Assembly (NCBI GenBank): GCA_038330085.1
Contig: JBBQNP010000011.1
Coordinates: 1-55,523 of the forward strand
Length of the DNA: 55,523 bases
Direction: 5' to 3'
Origin: JAEUIA01 sp038330085
GTDB taxonomy: Bacteria > Planctomycetota > UBA1135 > GCA-002686595
How positions within the stretch are numbered: the stretch's first letter is position 1; every line of letters begins with the position of its first letter. The notes under the pieces were generated by a model. That model was not told where the DNA came from. It did no database searches and saw only the letters and a program-made list of their open reading frames with translations. Below, piece by piece: positions 9,376 to 17,570 of the stretch. The translations under genes and the position numbers were made by a program.

Positions 9376-9798
9376 ATGCACGGAGGTTCATCGAGCAGCG
9401 GCCCGAAGCGAGCGCGGATCGAGATCATCCCGCTCATCGACATCATCTTCTTCCTGCTCGCCACGTTCGTCATGGTCTCGCTCTCGATGACCAAGAACCA
9501 AGGCGTGCAGGTCCAGCTGCCGACCGCCGGCAGCGCAGCGTCGCTTGGCGATCAGCAGGAGATGGAGAAGGCCGTCACGCTCAGCGTCAACGCGAAGGGC
9601 GAGCTCTTCTGGAACAAGGAAAAGATGACGATCGCACAGCTGCCGATGCGCTTGGCAACGTTCAAGACGACATCGAAGGACCCCAAGGTGGTCATCAACA
9701 GCGACGGCGCCGCCGACTTCAAGCACGTCGTCGCCGTGCTCGACGAAGTGCGCCGCGTCGGCATCGGCAAGGTCGGCATCAACACGGAGAAGAAGTGA
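9376..9798 (+). CDS. exbD: ExbD/TolR-family biopolymer transport protein
   Basis: 140 aa, the usual ExbD size. A short cytoplasmic N-terminus is followed by one transmembrane helix (about 15-38, IEIIPLIDIIFFLLATFVM) containing the essential Asp of the ExbD family (the D in PLIDII), then a periplasmic domain (VVINSDGAADFKHVVAVLDEV). ExbD pairs with ExbB to convert proton flow into TonB motion. AGGGA at 9365-9369 lies six bases before the ATG. It starts three bases after the exbB stop and one base separates its stop from the tonB start, so the three are surely co-translated. Confidence 0.94.
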   Translation: MHGGSSSSGPKRARIEIIPLIDIIFFLLATFVMVSLSMTKNQGVQVQLPTAGSAASLGDQQEMEKAVTLSVNAKGELFWNKEKMTIAQLPMRLATFKTTSKDPKVVINSDGAADFKHVVAVLDEVRRVGIGKVGINTEKK

Positions 9799-9799
9799 A

Positions 9800-10507
9800 G
9801 TGAAGCTGGCCTGGATCATCGGCCTCGTCTGCGCGCTGGCGTTGCACGCCGCCGTGATCCTGTTCGCCGGCATTTTCCTGCCGCCGAAGGACAGGGCCAT
9901 GCATGCGCCGCAGGAGGTCGAGCTCTTGAGCGAGACCGAGCAAGAAAAGCCCAAGCTCGAGGAGAAGAAGGAAGAGAAGCCGGAGGACATGGACAAGGAC
10001 GCCGACAAGGCGCCCGAACCCACCGAGATGATCCACGATCTCGCTCCTCCCTCTCCCGACGACGCGCCTGCTCTCGACGCGGCGAGCTTGAGCGCGATCG
10101 AAGCGGCGCTGAACGGAGAAGGTGGCGGTGCGGATTTTGGCGACTCGCTCAGCTTGGCATCCGGCGGACGCATCGGCGGCACGGGCAAGGCCGGCGCGCT
10201 TGACGAGAGCCTCGACAACGCGTTCAGCATGGCCGAGATCGACCAGAAGCCGCGCGCGGTGTTCCAGGGCTCGCCCAACTATCCGCCTGAGATGCGCGGC
10301 AAAGGCGTCGACGGCGAGGTCGTGTTGATTTTCGTCGTCGACGCGGAAGGCAAGGTCACGAACCCGCGCGTCGAGAGCTCTTCGCATCCCGCGTTCGTCA
10401 CGCCGGCGCTGAACGCAGTCAAGAAGTGGAAGTTCGAGCCGGGCGTCCACGCCGGCCAGCGCGTGCCTTGCAAGATGCGCGTCCCGATCCGATTCCCAGC
10501 GAGCTGA
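9800..10507 (+). CDS. tonB: TonB-family energy transducer
   Basis: 235 aa starting at GTG 9800 behind a GGAGAAGAAG stretch that overlaps the end of exbD. It has an N-terminal membrane anchor (LAWIIGLVCALALHAAVILFAG), with the His within the helix that TonB proteins use to contact ExbB/ExbD, a Glu/Lys-rich spanning linker (EEKKEEKPEDMDKDADK), and a C-terminal TonB domain from about residue 150 (SPNYPPEMRGKGVDGEVVL, then WKFEPGVHAGQRV). It would reach through the periplasm to the TonB box of the receptor encoded at the head of this operon. The linker is acidic and lysine-rich rather than proline-rich as in E. coli. Confidence 0.93.
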   Translation: MKLAWIIGLVCALALHAAVILFAGIFLPPKDRAMHAPQEVELLSETEQEKPKLEEKKEEKPEDMDKDADKAPEPTEMIHDLAPPSPDDAPALDAASLSAIEAALNGEGGGADFGDSLSLASGGRIGGTGKAGALDESLDNAFSMAEIDQKPRAVFQGSPNYPPEMRGKGVDGEVVLIFVVDAEGKVTNPRVESSSHPAFVTPALNAVKKWKFEPGVHAGQRVPCKMRVPIRFPAS

Positions 10508-10511
10508 CGTC

Positions 10512-11936
10512 ATGATCCGCACATCGTCGATGTTCAAAACGAGCCTGACCGTCGTGTTTTGCCTGTTCGGATTCTCCGTGCTCGCGCCCGTCGTGCGCGC
10601 CATCGAGGACACCTCCACACGCGCTGGCAATGAAACAGCACAGATCGATCTCGCCGCGATCTGGAACGATCCGACGTTCCAAAAACAGTTCGTCGGCAGC
10701 TACGGCATCAATGCCGACATCGAGCCGCGCATCACGCCCGACGAGGTGAAGATTCTCGAGAAGATCCGCCCGTTCATGGCGGACAACCTGCCGCAAGCCG
10801 AGGCGATGCTCGAGAACCTGATCAAACCGGACTCTTCGGCGACGCTCGACTTCACGCTGGGCGGCATCCGCTTCCAACGCGAGGAGTATCCGCGCGCGCT
10901 CGAAGCCTACCAGCGCGCCGTCGGGAAGTTCCCGAGCTTCCGCCGCGCATGGCGCAACCTGGGTCTGATCGAGGCGCGCGACGGACACTACGACGAGGCG
11001 ATCAAGGCGTTCACGCGCATGATCGAGCTCGGCGGCGGCGACGGCTACTCGTTCGGCTTGCTCGGCTTCGCGTACGCCTCGAAGCAGGACTACCAGGCGG
11101 CGGAAACGGCGTATCGCAATGCGCTATTGCTCCAGCCCGAGAACAGCGAGTGGCGACTCGGCCTCACGCGCTGCGTCTTCAAGCAGGGCAAGTTCGAGGA
11201 TGCGGCGGCGCTGCTCGACGTGCTCATCACGCGCTACCCCGACAAGGCCGAGTTCTGGTTGCTGCAGGCGCACACGTTCCTCGGCCTGAAACAGCCGTTG
11301 AAAGCAGCCGGGAACCTCGAAGCGCTCGACCTGCTCGGCAAGGCGACGGTCGACAGCCTCGACACGCTCGGCGACATCTACGTGACCGAGAACCTGATGG
11401 ACCTCGCGTCGCGCGCCTACCAGCGCGGCATCGACATCGACACGAAGCAGCCTGTCGCGCGCCCGCTGCGCTCGGCGGAAGTGCTCGCCGCGCGCGGTGC
11501 GATGAAGGAAGCGCGCGCGGTCGCGATGCACGTGCGGCAAGTGCTGCAACCGCAGCTCGACGCGGCTGCGAACCACAAGCTCTTGAAGCTCGAAGCGCGT
11601 CTGAGCATGGCCGAAGGCATCGGTGACCCCGAGACGGCCAAGGTGCTCGAACTGATCGTGCAGGAGGATCCGCTCGACGGAGAGGCGCTGATGCTGCTCG
11701 GCCAGGACTGCTCGCAGCACGGCGAACCGGACCGCGCGATCTTCTGGTACGAGCGCGCCGAATCGCTCGAGGCCTTCGAGATCAACGCCCGCGTCCGTCA
11801 CGCGCAGGTGCTCGTGGGTATGGGCCGGTACGGCGACGCGATCCCGCTCCTGCGTCGCGCGCAGGAGTCGAAGCCGCGCGACGACGTGGCGCGCTACCTC
11901 GATCAGGTCGAGCGCATCGCCAAGTCGCGTCGCTGA
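10512..11936 (+). CDS. TPR-repeat periplasmic protein of the TonB operon
   Basis: 474 aa with a probable signal peptide (MFKTSLTVVFCLFGFSVLA, cleavage near VVRA) and many tetratricopeptide repeats, clear at FAYASKQDYQAAETAYRNAL, YPRALEAYQRAVGKFP and HYDEAIKAFTRMIELGG. TPR proteins are protein-interaction scaffolds; a periplasmic TPR gene is the usual last member of DUF3450-type TonB loci, where it may bridge TonB, the receptor or a peptidoglycan-associated partner (the last is inference). It begins four bases after the tonB stop. The 175 bp after it separate it from the beta-helix gene, which may belong to the same transcript. Confidence 0.88.
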   Translation: MIRTSSMFKTSLTVVFCLFGFSVLAPVVRAIEDTSTRAGNETAQIDLAAIWNDPTFQKQFVGSYGINADIEPRITPDEVKILEKIRPFMADNLPQAEAMLENLIKPDSSATLDFTLGGIRFQREEYPRALEAYQRAVGKFPSFRRAWRNLGLIEARDGHYDEAIKAFTRMIELGGGDGYSFGLLGFAYASKQDYQAAETAYRNALLLQPENSEWRLGLTRCVFKQGKFEDAAALLDVLITRYPDKAEFWLLQAHTFLGLKQPLKAAGNLEALDLLGKATVDSLDTLGDIYVTENLMDLASRAYQRGIDIDTKQPVARPLRSAEVLAARGAMKEARAVAMHVRQVLQPQLDAAANHKLLKLEARLSMAEGIGDPETAKVLELIVQEDPLDGEALMLLGQDCSQHGEPDRAIFWYERAESLEAFEINARVRHAQVLVGMGRYGDAIPLLRRAQESKPRDDVARYLDQVERIAKSRR

Positions 11937-12111
11937 CATCGAAGTCCCGCCAGAAAGGCTCTCTTCGACGCCGCTGATTCATCCAACGCGCGAGCGCTCT
12001 TTACCCACGCTCCACACACCGATCCCACCCTGCTCGCACACGGTACAGCTTGATCCAGGGAGACCACCTCCTCCGAGCTCCGTGACAGACATCGAGTGTG
12101 AGGAGCAGCCA

Positions 12112-14139
12112 GTGAAGAGTTTGATCAAGGGAACGGCATTGATGGCGTTGGTCGGAGTCGGAGCCGCGAACATCGCGGGCGCGACCGAGATCTTCGTGAC
12201 CAGCAACATTTCGGTCTCCACCACGTGGACCGCGAACAACACCTACAACCTGCAACAGCAGGTCTACGTCCTGCCCGGCGCGACGCTGACGATCGACGCC
12301 GGCACCGTCGTCGCGAGCACGACGAACATCGGCGGCAGCTTGGCCGTCTGCAAAGGCGCTCAGATTTTCGTCAACGGCACGGAAGCCAACCCCGTCATCA
12401 TGACGTCGACCGCCGACGTCGCGACGTGGGTCGGTGGCGATCCGAAGACCGGCACTTGGCGCGAAGCCGTCAACGAGTGGGGCAACCTCACCGTCATGGG
12501 CGCCGCGTACATCTCCGCCAACAATCACGGCGGCATCACCACGAACGTCCCGACGCCGAACGCGAGCAACGTGGCCCCGATGGAAGGCCTTGTCGCCGCG
12601 TTCCCGGGTGACACGAACGTTCTCTACGGCGGCGGCAACGACGACGACGACAGCGGTTCGATCCACTACCTGTCGCTGCGCTACGGCGGCAAGGTCATCG
12701 GCCTGGGCAACGAGCTCAACGGCCTTTCGATGGGCGGCATCGGACGCCAGACCGAAGTCGACCACATCGACATCATGAACAACGTCGACGACGGCATCGA
12801 GACGTGGGGCGGCACCGTCAACTACAAGTACCTCAACATCTGGAACATCGGCGACGACAGCTTCGACTGCGACGAAGGCTGGCGTGGCAAGGCACAGTTC
12901 GGCCTGCTCGTGCAGGGCTATAGCGTCGACGCACCGCAAGGCTCGGGCGTCGGTGACAACTGCTTCGAGACGGACGGCGCGGAAGACTCCGACTGGCAGC
13001 CGGTCACGACGGCCTCGATCTACAACTTCACCGTCATCGGCCAGCCGGTCGACGGCGACCAGGGCACGGCGTGGCGCGACAACGCGCGCGTCCAATACCA
13101 CAACTGCATCTTCATGGACCTGGGCGAAGAGCTGGTGAAGCTCGACAACGTCGACAACGACGGCGCGCACGGATACGGCTTCAACGGGACGCTCTCGTGG
13201 GCCAACACGTGGACGACGGCCTACAACGGCGTTCCGGCGATGCCGAACGATCCGGCCAGCCCGGCGACCTTCTACGCGGCGCAATCTTCGGGTGTGCTCG
13301 CGTCGATCACCGACAGCGTGTTCTTCCGCAACCTGTTCGCCAATGCGTACACGGAAGCGAACAACCGCAGCGTGATGGCGCCGGCGAACAACAACGTGCT
13401 GATCCCCGGCTTCGCCGCGATCGACGCGCCGATCAAGTCGATCACGCGCGGTCCGGCAGTGGTTCGTGGCGGCAAGACGATGTTGCCCGTCATCAACCTC
13501 GACCCGCGTCCGGCCAATGCGGCGCTGACGAGCGTCGGTTCTGCGCCGAACGACGGTTTCTTCACGCCGGCCTCCTACCGCGGCGCGTTCAACAACAACA
13601 ACGGCCAGGCCTGGACCTGCAACTGGACCGCCTCGTACGCGTTCGGCTTCACGCCGTCGACCGAGATCGGCACCCGGTACTGCTTCGGCGACGGCACGGG
13701 CACGGCCTGCCCGTGCGGCAACACCAGCGCAGTCGGCGCGGACGGCGGCTGCCTCAACTCGCTCGGTGCGGCCGGCACGCTGCGCGCGAACGGATGCGCC
13801 AACATCTCGAACGACACGCTGGTGCTGAGCGGAGCACAGATGCCGACCACGGGTTCGGTGCTGTACTTCCAAGGCACGGTTCAAGTCGGCGGCGGTGCGG
13901 GCGGCACGTTCGGTGACGGCATTCGTTGCGCGGGTGGATCGGTGATCCGACTCGGCACGAAGACCAACGTCGGCGGCGCGAGCCAGTATCCGGCGGGCAG
14001 CACGGCGATTTCGGTGAAGGGCGCGTGCGTCGCGGGCGACGTGCGCAACTACCAGGCGTGGTACCGCAATGCGGGCGCGTTCTGCACCGTGTCGACGTTC
14101 AACCTGACGAACGGCGTGCAGATCGTCTGGGAACCCTGA
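12112..14139 (+). CDS. Secreted right-handed beta-helix protein with GDG-CPCGN C-terminal domain
   Basis: Start GTG 12112 is chosen because AGGAG (12101-12105) lies six bases upstream and a signal peptide follows (VKSLIKGTALMALVGVGAANIAG). The 675-aa product has a beta-helix-like central region rich in N, G, D and T (GNELNGLSMGGIGRQTEVDH, NNVDDGIETWGGTVNYKYL, GDDSFDCDEGWRGKAQFGLL), resembling a widespread secreted family I recall near TonB receptors, especially in Bacteroidetes. The last 154 residues form a separate Cys-containing domain (CFGDGTGTACPCGN, FGDGIRCAGGS, YQAWYRN, FNLTNG) shared with the proteins at 15714 and 24242. Its place straight after a TonB operon suggests a surface partner, ligand or substrate of that receptor (inference). 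Confidence 0.9.
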   Translation: MKSLIKGTALMALVGVGAANIAGATEIFVTSNISVSTTWTANNTYNLQQQVYVLPGATLTIDAGTVVASTTNIGGSLAVCKGAQIFVNGTEANPVIMTSTADVATWVGGDPKTGTWREAVNEWGNLTVMGAAYISANNHGGITTNVPTPNASNVAPMEGLVAAFPGDTNVLYGGGNDDDDSGSIHYLSLRYGGKVIGLGNELNGLSMGGIGRQTEVDHIDIMNNVDDGIETWGGTVNYKYLNIWNIGDDSFDCDEGWRGKAQFGLLVQGYSVDAPQGSGVGDNCFETDGAEDSDWQPVTTASIYNFTVIGQPVDGDQGTAWRDNARVQYHNCIFMDLGEELVKLDNVDNDGAHGYGFNGTLSWANTWTTAYNGVPAMPNDPASPATFYAAQSSGVLASITDSVFFRNLFANAYTEANNRSVMAPANNNVLIPGFAAIDAPIKSITRGPAVVRGGKTMLPVINLDPRPANAALTSVGSAPNDGFFTPASYRGAFNNNNGQAWTCNWTASYAFGFTPSTEIGTRYCFGDGTGTACPCGNTSAVGADGGCLNSLGAAGTLRANGCANISNDTLVLSGAQMPTTGSVLYFQGTVQVGGGAGGTFGDGIRCAGGSVIRLGTKTNVGGASQYPAGSTAISVKGACVAGDVRNYQAWYRNAGAFCTVSTFNLTNGVQIVWEP

Positions 14140-14179
14140 TTCCAAGACGATCGTTCCTAGTGCAACGGTCCCTGCTCGA

Positions 14180-14207
14180 TTCCGGCCGGAGTTTCTCCGC
14201 GCCGGAA
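14180..14207. terminator. Strong hairpin after the beta-helix gene, no U-tract
   Basis: TTCCGGC-CGGAG at 14180-14191 pairs with CTCCG and GCCGGAA at 14195-14207 around a TTT loop, a 12-bp stem with one bulged C at 14200. It sits 40 bases after the stop at 14139. A run of T does not follow, so it may be a factor-dependent terminator or an mRNA 3'-end stabiliser rather than a classic intrinsic terminator. Confidence 0.5.
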
Positions 14208-14293
14208 GCGGGTGGGGATCCGGCACGTACTTGATGTCACATCCAAATCGGCCAGCACGAAGTCGCTCTCGAACACCGCATCCCACTCGCGCC

Positions 14294-15571
14294 ATGACAA
14301 CTTCACGCAAGATCCTCTTGTCCGCCGCCCTCGTTTTGTGCGTCGGTGGTGTCGCGTTCTGGATCTCCTCGGCTGCGCACTGGCAGGCGGAAGCTGTGCG
14401 CGCGAAGGAACCCAAGCCGGAGGTCGCACGACCTCGCGCGAGCGAAAGCGGGCTGGCGCCGTGGCGTCTCGATCTGCTCGACCTGGCGTTCAAGGCCGCG
14501 AGCAAGATGCCGGTCCAGCCTCACATCAAAAACCGCTCGCGCGCGCAAGAGTCCGTCGTCGACGCGTGCCTGCAGCTCGATCAACCCGCGCTCGCGCGCG
14601 CCGAGATACCGTCGATCGGCAACTGGCGGCGTGGTGCTGCCTATGCCGACCTCGCGTTCTGGACCGTGCAGCACGATCCGTCGGCCGACGTACAGCACGA
14701 TCTCGACCAAGCCGAGGAGATCGCGACACGAGCCGAGAAGGACGGCGCGCAGGATTGGCAGCGCGATCGCATCCGCGTGAAGATCGCACGCACGCATGTG
14801 TTGCTCGGACAGGTGGAAGCGGCAGCGCATTTCGAGGACGGAGCGCTCCCCGCCGAAGCGGGAAAGGTCGCGGCGGTCGAGGCCATGGTCGGCGGCCCCG
14901 ATGTCTTCGACCAGCGCATTCATGCGCTCGATGCTGCGGTTGCGATCGGTGACTTCGACCAGACGCAGAACGCGATCGAGGCCTGCACGCAGCTCTACGA
15001 CCGCGTGTACCCCGATGCGGAAAAGCGCGACATCATCGAGAAGAAGATCAAGGCCTCGTGGGGCAGGTTGCCCTTGCAGCTGCGCATCGACGCCTTGATG
15101 CAAATGTCGGGGTTCGCGGCGGATCACGAGGACGCAGGCAAGTCGCTCCAGTTGCTCGACGATGCGCAGTCCGTCCTCGAATCAGACCCGTGGCTCCCTC
15201 AGGATCAGGTTCCGCTCATGGCGCGGCTTGCAGTGCTCCGCCAGCGCGCCGGTGACACGTCGAAGGCACGCGCACAGATCGCGGCCGCCGTCGAGCTGTA
15301 CGACGCTTCGCGCCCGAAGATCGTCGACATCTATCGCGCCCAGGCGCTGCGCCCTGTGGCCGAGGCCTACCAGTCGATCGGGGATGCGGCCGCGGCGCTC
15401 GCAACCTGCAAGCGTGTCGTGGAAGAAGGCGTCGCGAACCCCAACTCGCGCCCGCGCGCCGACGATGTGTGCGCGACGTGCGTGTCGATGGCCGTGCACG
15501 GCATCGAGCCGGACGCCGAGCTGCGTGCTCGCCTCGAGCAGATCGTGAAGGAGCTCGGCGTTCCCTGGTAG
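14294..15571 (+). CDS. Membrane-anchored helical-repeat (TPR-like) protein of unknown function
   Basis: 425 aa from ATG 14294, chosen because a membrane anchor follows directly (ILLSAALVLCVGGVAFWISSA, about 7-27). The rest is alpha-helical, with Ala- and Leu-rich helix pairs resembling degenerate TPR units (DAAAALATCKRVVEEG, GDTSKARAQIAAAVELYD, QAEEIATRAEKDG). I do not recognise a catalytic motif. No good ribosome binding site precedes the start. It lies between two genes for secreted proteins with the same C-terminal domain, but separate promoters are likely. Function unknown; a periplasmic scaffold is the simplest guess. Confidence 0.75.
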   Translation: MTTSRKILLSAALVLCVGGVAFWISSAAHWQAEAVRAKEPKPEVARPRASESGLAPWRLDLLDLAFKAASKMPVQPHIKNRSRAQESVVDACLQLDQPALARAEIPSIGNWRRGAAYADLAFWTVQHDPSADVQHDLDQAEEIATRAEKDGAQDWQRDRIRVKIARTHVLLGQVEAAAHFEDGALPAEAGKVAAVEAMVGGPDVFDQRIHALDAAVAIGDFDQTQNAIEACTQLYDRVYPDAEKRDIIEKKIKASWGRLPLQLRIDALMQMSGFAADHEDAGKSLQLLDDAQSVLESDPWLPQDQVPLMARLAVLRQRAGDTSKARAQIAAAVELYDASRPKIVDIYRAQALRPVAEAYQSIGDAAAALATCKRVVEEGVANPNSRPRADDVCATCVSMAVHGIEPDAELRARLEQIVKELGVPW

Positions 15572-15713
15572 GCCGTGATCGGCGCGTCGTGCGCGCTTGA
15601 TCCAGACTTGATCGAGCACTGATCCGGCCTCGGACCGTTCACCCTACTGTGCGCGAGATCCGCGGGGAGCGTTCAAGCGTCCGCGAACACCGAACCCCTT
15701 CTCGAGCACCCTC

Positions 15714-17276
15714 ATGTCCACCTTCATTCGTTCTCTCACCAGCCGGATGGTCCTCGCCTCTGGACTGCTCGCCTTCACCGGCAGCGCCCTGGCCTCCGGA
15801 ATCACGCCCGGCAACCTCGTCGCCGTGCGCGTGGGCGACGGACTCGTTCCCCTCACCAACGCCGCAACAGCGGTCTTCCTCGACGAGTACACGCCGACCG
15901 GAACGTTCGTGCAGACGCTCGCGCTGCCGACGGCCGCGGCGGGCACGAACAACGCGCTCACGAACTCCGGCACCGCGACGTCCGAGGGCTACCTCAACGT
16001 TTCGGTGAACGGGCAATACCTCGTTCACGCCGGGTACGCAGCGATCCCCGGCACGGCTGCGATCGCGAGCACGGCATCGCCGAACGCGCCGCGCACCGTC
16101 TCGCGCATCGACCTCGGCGGGAACATCGACACGAGCACGTCGTTCAGCGGCGACACCTCGTACTCGGGCAACAACATCCGCAGCGCGACGAGCGTCGACG
16201 GCAACGAGTTCTGGACTTCGGGCACGGCGGCTGCGACCTCCGACGGCGGAGTGCGCTACGCATCGAGCCTGGGCGCGAACTCGTCACTGCAGGTCAGCTC
16301 GACGGTGACCAACACACGCGTGGTGGGCACATTCGGCGGACAGCTCTACGTCTCGAGCGCATCCGGCTCGTTCAAGGGCGTGAACACCGTCGGCACGGGA
16401 CTGCCGACCACCAACTCCCAGTCGATCGCGCTCTTGCCGGGCTTCCCGTCGACGACGCCTTCGCAGTACGACTTCTTCTTCGCCGACGCGAGCACGCTCT
16501 ACGTCGCGGAGGACGGATCGACCGGCGCGACCGGCGGCATCGAAAGATGGGACTCGGTAGGCGGTGTGTGGACGAGGGCGTACACGCTCAACCCGGCCGT
16601 CGGTCTCGGTTGCCGGGCGCTGACGGGCGTCGTCACGGGCGGCGTCACGACACTCTTTGCGACGACGACGGAGACGTTCTCGAACCAGATCGTCACCGTC
16701 ACCGACACGGGTGCGGCGTCGACGTTCACGAGCATCACGACGGCCGGCACCAACCTCGTCTTCCGTGGATTGCGCCGCGTGCCGACGGGCGGACCCGCCC
16801 TGCCCGGCAATGCGTTCTGCCCCGGCGACGGTTCGGGTATGGCCTGTCCGTGCGGGAACAACAGCATCGTCGGCAACAACGAAGGCTGCGTCAGCACGCT
16901 CACCTTCGGCGGCAAGCTCGTCGCCAGCGGAAACCCGAGCCTCGCGAACGACACGATCGTGCTCACGAGCACGCAGCTGCCGAACAGCTCGGCCTTGTAC
17001 TTCCAGGGCACGACCGCCGTGGGTGGCGGAGCGGGCGCTACGTTCGGTGACGGTCTGCGTTGTGCGGGCGGATCGGTCGTGCGTCTGGGCACCAAGACCA
17101 ACGTCGCCGGCTCTTCGCAGTATCCCTCGGGTGGCGATCCGTCGGTTTCGGTCAAGGGCGCAGTGACCGCACCCGGCCTCCGCACCTACCAGACGTGGTA
17201 CCGGAATGCCGCGGCGTTCTGCACGCCGAGCACGTTCAACCTGACCAACGGGTGGTCGTTGACTTGGGTCCCCTGA
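15714..17276 (+). CDS. Secreted beta-propeller-like protein with GDG-CPCGN C-terminal domain
   Basis: 520 aa. A signal peptide (MVLASGLLAFTGSALA) is followed by about 340 residues of beta-rich sequence with repeat-like blades (GNLVAVRVGDGLVPL, TVSRIDLGGNIDTST, GTFGGQLYVSSASGS, YDFFFADASTLYVAEDG, GGIERWDSVGGVWTRAYTL), suggesting a seven-bladed-type propeller. The final 153 residues are the shared Cys-rich domain (FCPGDGSGMACPCGN, ALYFQGTTAVGGGAG, FGDGLRCAGGS, YQTWYRN, FNLTNG). Its DNA over that domain closely resembles that of the beta-helix gene 3 kb upstream, pointing to recent duplication of the domain. Function unknown; secreted or surface-exposed. Confidence 0.88.
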   Translation: MSTFIRSLTSRMVLASGLLAFTGSALASGITPGNLVAVRVGDGLVPLTNAATAVFLDEYTPTGTFVQTLALPTAAAGTNNALTNSGTATSEGYLNVSVNGQYLVHAGYAAIPGTAAIASTASPNAPRTVSRIDLGGNIDTSTSFSGDTSYSGNNIRSATSVDGNEFWTSGTAAATSDGGVRYASSLGANSSLQVSSTVTNTRVVGTFGGQLYVSSASGSFKGVNTVGTGLPTTNSQSIALLPGFPSTTPSQYDFFFADASTLYVAEDGSTGATGGIERWDSVGGVWTRAYTLNPAVGLGCRALTGVVTGGVTTLFATTTETFSNQIVTVTDTGAASTFTSITTAGTNLVFRGLRRVPTGGPALPGNAFCPGDGSGMACPCGNNSIVGNNEGCVSTLTFGGKLVASGNPSLANDTIVLTSTQLPNSSALYFQGTTAVGGGAGATFGDGLRCAGGSVVRLGTKTNVAGSSQYPSGGDPSVSVKGAVTAPGLRTYQTWYRNAAAFCTPSTFNLTNGWSLTWVP

Positions 17277-17393
17277 GGACTGCGCGGGTCCGACACGTGC
17301 GCCTCGAGCTGATTCTTTCAAGTCGAACGCACTCGGGATCCCGCGCTCGATCCGTTCGGGCCGCCGGCGAGCGGCCTGGACATTTTCCGTGAC

Positions 17394-17430
17394 GAGGCCG
17401 GCCGCGCAAACGGCCGGTCTCTTCTCATTC
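17394..17430 (+). terminator. Intrinsic-type terminator after the beta-propeller gene
   Basis: GAGGCCGGCCG (17394-17404) pairs along all 11 positions, one of them a G-T pair, with CGGCCGGTCTC (17411-17421) around the loop CGCAAA, and a pyrimidine-rich TTCTCATTCC follows. A second hairpin, GGCCGC/GCGGCC, lies just upstream near 17359-17376. It closes the transcript that ends at 17276, 118 bases upstream. Confidence 0.7.
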
Positions 17431-17570
17431 CAAGAAGAAGAGTTCGACGCCGAGGGTGCTCGACTCGTACACGTGCGGTCCCCGGCGCGACCCACGACTG
17501 TGCCGTGCCGAGCCACGCCGCTTCACCGCGCTTGAAGTGAGCGTCATCGATAGCCGAACATCGCACACCC

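Noticed and set aside
12001..14505. Minus-strand open frame of 834 codons opposite the beta-helix protein
   Set aside because: Low-complexity Arg/Val/Ala/Asp sequence with no motif, exactly shadowing a gene with signal peptide, ribosome binding site and conserved domain.
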